Source: Gemmatimonadota bacterium (lineage in GTDB: Bacteria > Gemmatimonadota > Gemmatimonadetes > Gemmatimonadales > Gemmatimonadaceae). From it: DNA of 8,934 nucleotides. Numbering within the stretch: position 1 is the stretch's first letter; each line of letters starts with the position of its first letter. The position numbers and the translations under genes are program-made. The notes below the pieces were generated by a model. The model was not told where the DNA came from. It searched no databases and saw only the letters and a program-made list of their open reading frames with translations. Location of the stretch: contig JAOUHR010000054.1 of assembly GCA_029884515.1 (NCBI GenBank), positions 1 to 8,934 of the forward strand. The letters run 5' to 3'. Positions 7,980 through 8,934 of the stretch are shown one piece after another.

Positions 7980-8934
7980 ATGCTGATCGTCATGAAGCAG
8001 GGCGCCACCGAGGCGCAGGTGCAGCGCGTCTGTGACTGGATCCGCGAGCGCGGCTACACGCCGGCGCCGATGCCGGGCGCGCAGCGCACCGCCGTCGGGC
8101 TCGTGGGGAACGACGGCCGCGTGGATGGCTCCTCGCTCGAGGACCTCCCAGGCGTCGCCGAGGTGATCCATGTCTCCAACCCGTACAAGCAGGTGTCACG
8201 GGAGTGGAAGCCGGAGAACACGGTCGTCACCATCGCGCCGGGCGTCGCCTTCGGCGGGAACGCCGTGCCGATCATCGCCGGCCCCTGCTCCGTGGAGAGC
8301 GAGGAGCAGATCCTCGCGTCCGCGCGCGCGGTGAAGGCCGCCGGCGCCGTCGCGCTCCGCGGCGGGGCATTCAAGCCGCGCTCCTCGCCCTACTCGTTCC
8401 AGGGGCTCGGCAAGAAGGGGCTCGAGCTGCTCGCCCTCGCCAAGCGCGAGACCGGTCTCGCGATCGTCACCGAGGCGATGGACGACGCCGGTGCGGAGCT
8501 CGTGGCCGAGGCCGCGGATTGCATCCAGGTCGGCGCCCGCAACATGCAGAACTACTCGCTGCTCAAGGCGGTGGGGAAGCTCGGCAAGCCCGTGCTCCTC
8601 AAGCGCGGCATGGCCGCCACGATCCAGGACCTCCTGCTCTCCGCCGAGTACATCCTCGCTGAGGGGAATACCCAGGTGATCCTCTGCGAGCGCGGGCTGC
8701 GCAGCTTCGACACCACGGCGCGCAACCTGTTCGACCTCACGGCGATCCCGATCGTGCAGCAGCTCTCCCACCTGCCGATCGTCGCGGATCCGAGCCACGG
8801 CACGGGGCGGCGCGACAAGGTGCTGCCGATGGCGCGCGCGGCCGTGGCCGCCGGTGCGGACGGCGTCCTGATCGAGGTGCATCCGCACCCGGAGAAGGCC
8901 GTCTCCGACGGCGCGCAGTCGCAGACGCCGGAGC
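7980..8934 (+). CDS. aroF: 3-deoxy-7-phosphoheptulonate (DAHP) synthase, type I-beta with ferredoxin-like regulatory domain (3' truncated)
   Basis: The enzyme condenses phosphoenolpyruvate and erythrose 4-phosphate to DAHP, the first committed step of the shikimate pathway to aromatic amino acids, in the cytoplasm. Residues 1-~70 ([17 protein letters not shown]) form the ferredoxin-like N-terminal domain that in Thermotoga-type enzymes gives feedback inhibition by aromatic amino acids. The TIM-barrel core is intact: GPCSVES at 101-107 with the metal ligand Cys103, LRGGAFKPR at 126-134 (PEP/phosphate binding), VTEAMD at 163-168, VGARNMQN at 184-191, LKRG at 207-210, CERGLRSFD at 236-244, DPSHG at 270-274 (metal ligand His273), and IEVHPHP with Glu299. 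The last visible motif, [10 protein letters not shown] (309-318), includes metal-binding Asp310 and lies near the usual C-terminus, so perhaps some 20-30 residues are missing beyond the window. Gln replaces the usual Leu after DGxQS. It follows smc by ten bases and is probably co-transcribed. Family assignment is near certain; the symbol varies among species (aroF, aroG, aroA). Confidence 0.96.
   Translation, partial: MLIVMKQGATEAQVQRVCDWIRERGYTPAPMPGAQRTAVGLVGNDGRVDGSSLEDLPGVAEVIHVSNPYKQVSREWKPENTVVTIAPGVAFGGNAVPIIAGPCSVESEEQILASARAVKAAGAVALRGGAFKPRSSPYSFQGLGKKGLELLALAKRETGLAIVTEAMDDAGAELVAEAADCIQVGARNMQNYSLLKAVGKLGKPVLLKRGMAATIQDLLLSAEYILAEGNTQVILCERGLRSFDTTARNLFDLTAIPIVQQLSHLPIVADPSHGTGRRDKVLPMARAAVAAGADGVLIEVHPHPEKAVSDGAQSQTPE

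Noticed and set aside
7967..7982. Possible terminator between smc and the DAHP synthase gene
   Set aside because: The gap is ten bases with no hairpin or T-run, and it is taken up by a ribosome binding site.
8196..8888. Minus-strand open frame of 230 codons opposite the DAHP synthase
   Set aside because: The + strand frame gives a complete set of DAHP synthase motifs; the antisense frame gives none.

Overview
The window is one strand-coherent, very GC-rich block with G or C at most third codon positions. It comes from a Gram-negative (diderm) bacterium: it encodes an outer-membrane beta-barrel, a lipoprotein and a periplasm-facing peptidoglycan-binding protein. Several traits point to Gemmatimonadota or a near relative. 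These are a TolB-like propeller joined to an Omp85-like barrel, an SMC with IES(R)MID where most bacteria have an IGQG-type motif, and genes with SPOR domains directly upstream of smc. The phylum is inferred from family knowledge and was not tested by a search. All five genes are on the + strand and there is almost no non-coding DNA. No RNA gene, mobile element, CRISPR array or clear terminator was seen.

Layout: (1) 1-1581 is the 3' part of a long gene whose product ends in a beta-propeller blade followed by an outer-membrane barrel. (2) A 26-base gap holds a good -10 hexamer exactly placed for a leaderless start. (3) 1608-3128 encodes a lipoprotein with a beta-propeller-like middle and a C-terminal SPOR domain. 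(4) 3125-4447 overlaps it by 4 bases and encodes a single-pass membrane protein. Its cytoplasmic part looks like a MinD/BY-kinase-type P-loop domain that has lost its nucleotide-binding residues; its periplasmic part carries two SPOR-like repeats. (5) 4448-7969 starts directly after the previous stop codon and encodes a full-length SMC chromosome-condensation ATPase. (6) 7980 to the window end encodes a DAHP synthase (first step of the shikimate pathway) with an N-terminal ferredoxin-like regulatory domain, cut by the window edge shortly before its natural end.

Genes 2 to 5 look like one operon: gaps are -4, 0 and +10 bases, and each of the last three genes has a Shine-Dalgarno-like sequence. 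The most interesting point is the tight coupling of two SPOR proteins, one probably in the outer membrane and one in the inner membrane, to smc. SPOR domains bind denuded glycan at the division septum, and the inner-membrane partner has a degenerate ParA/MinD-like domain facing the nucleoid. A link between septal cell wall and chromosome organisation is a reasonable but untested hypothesis.
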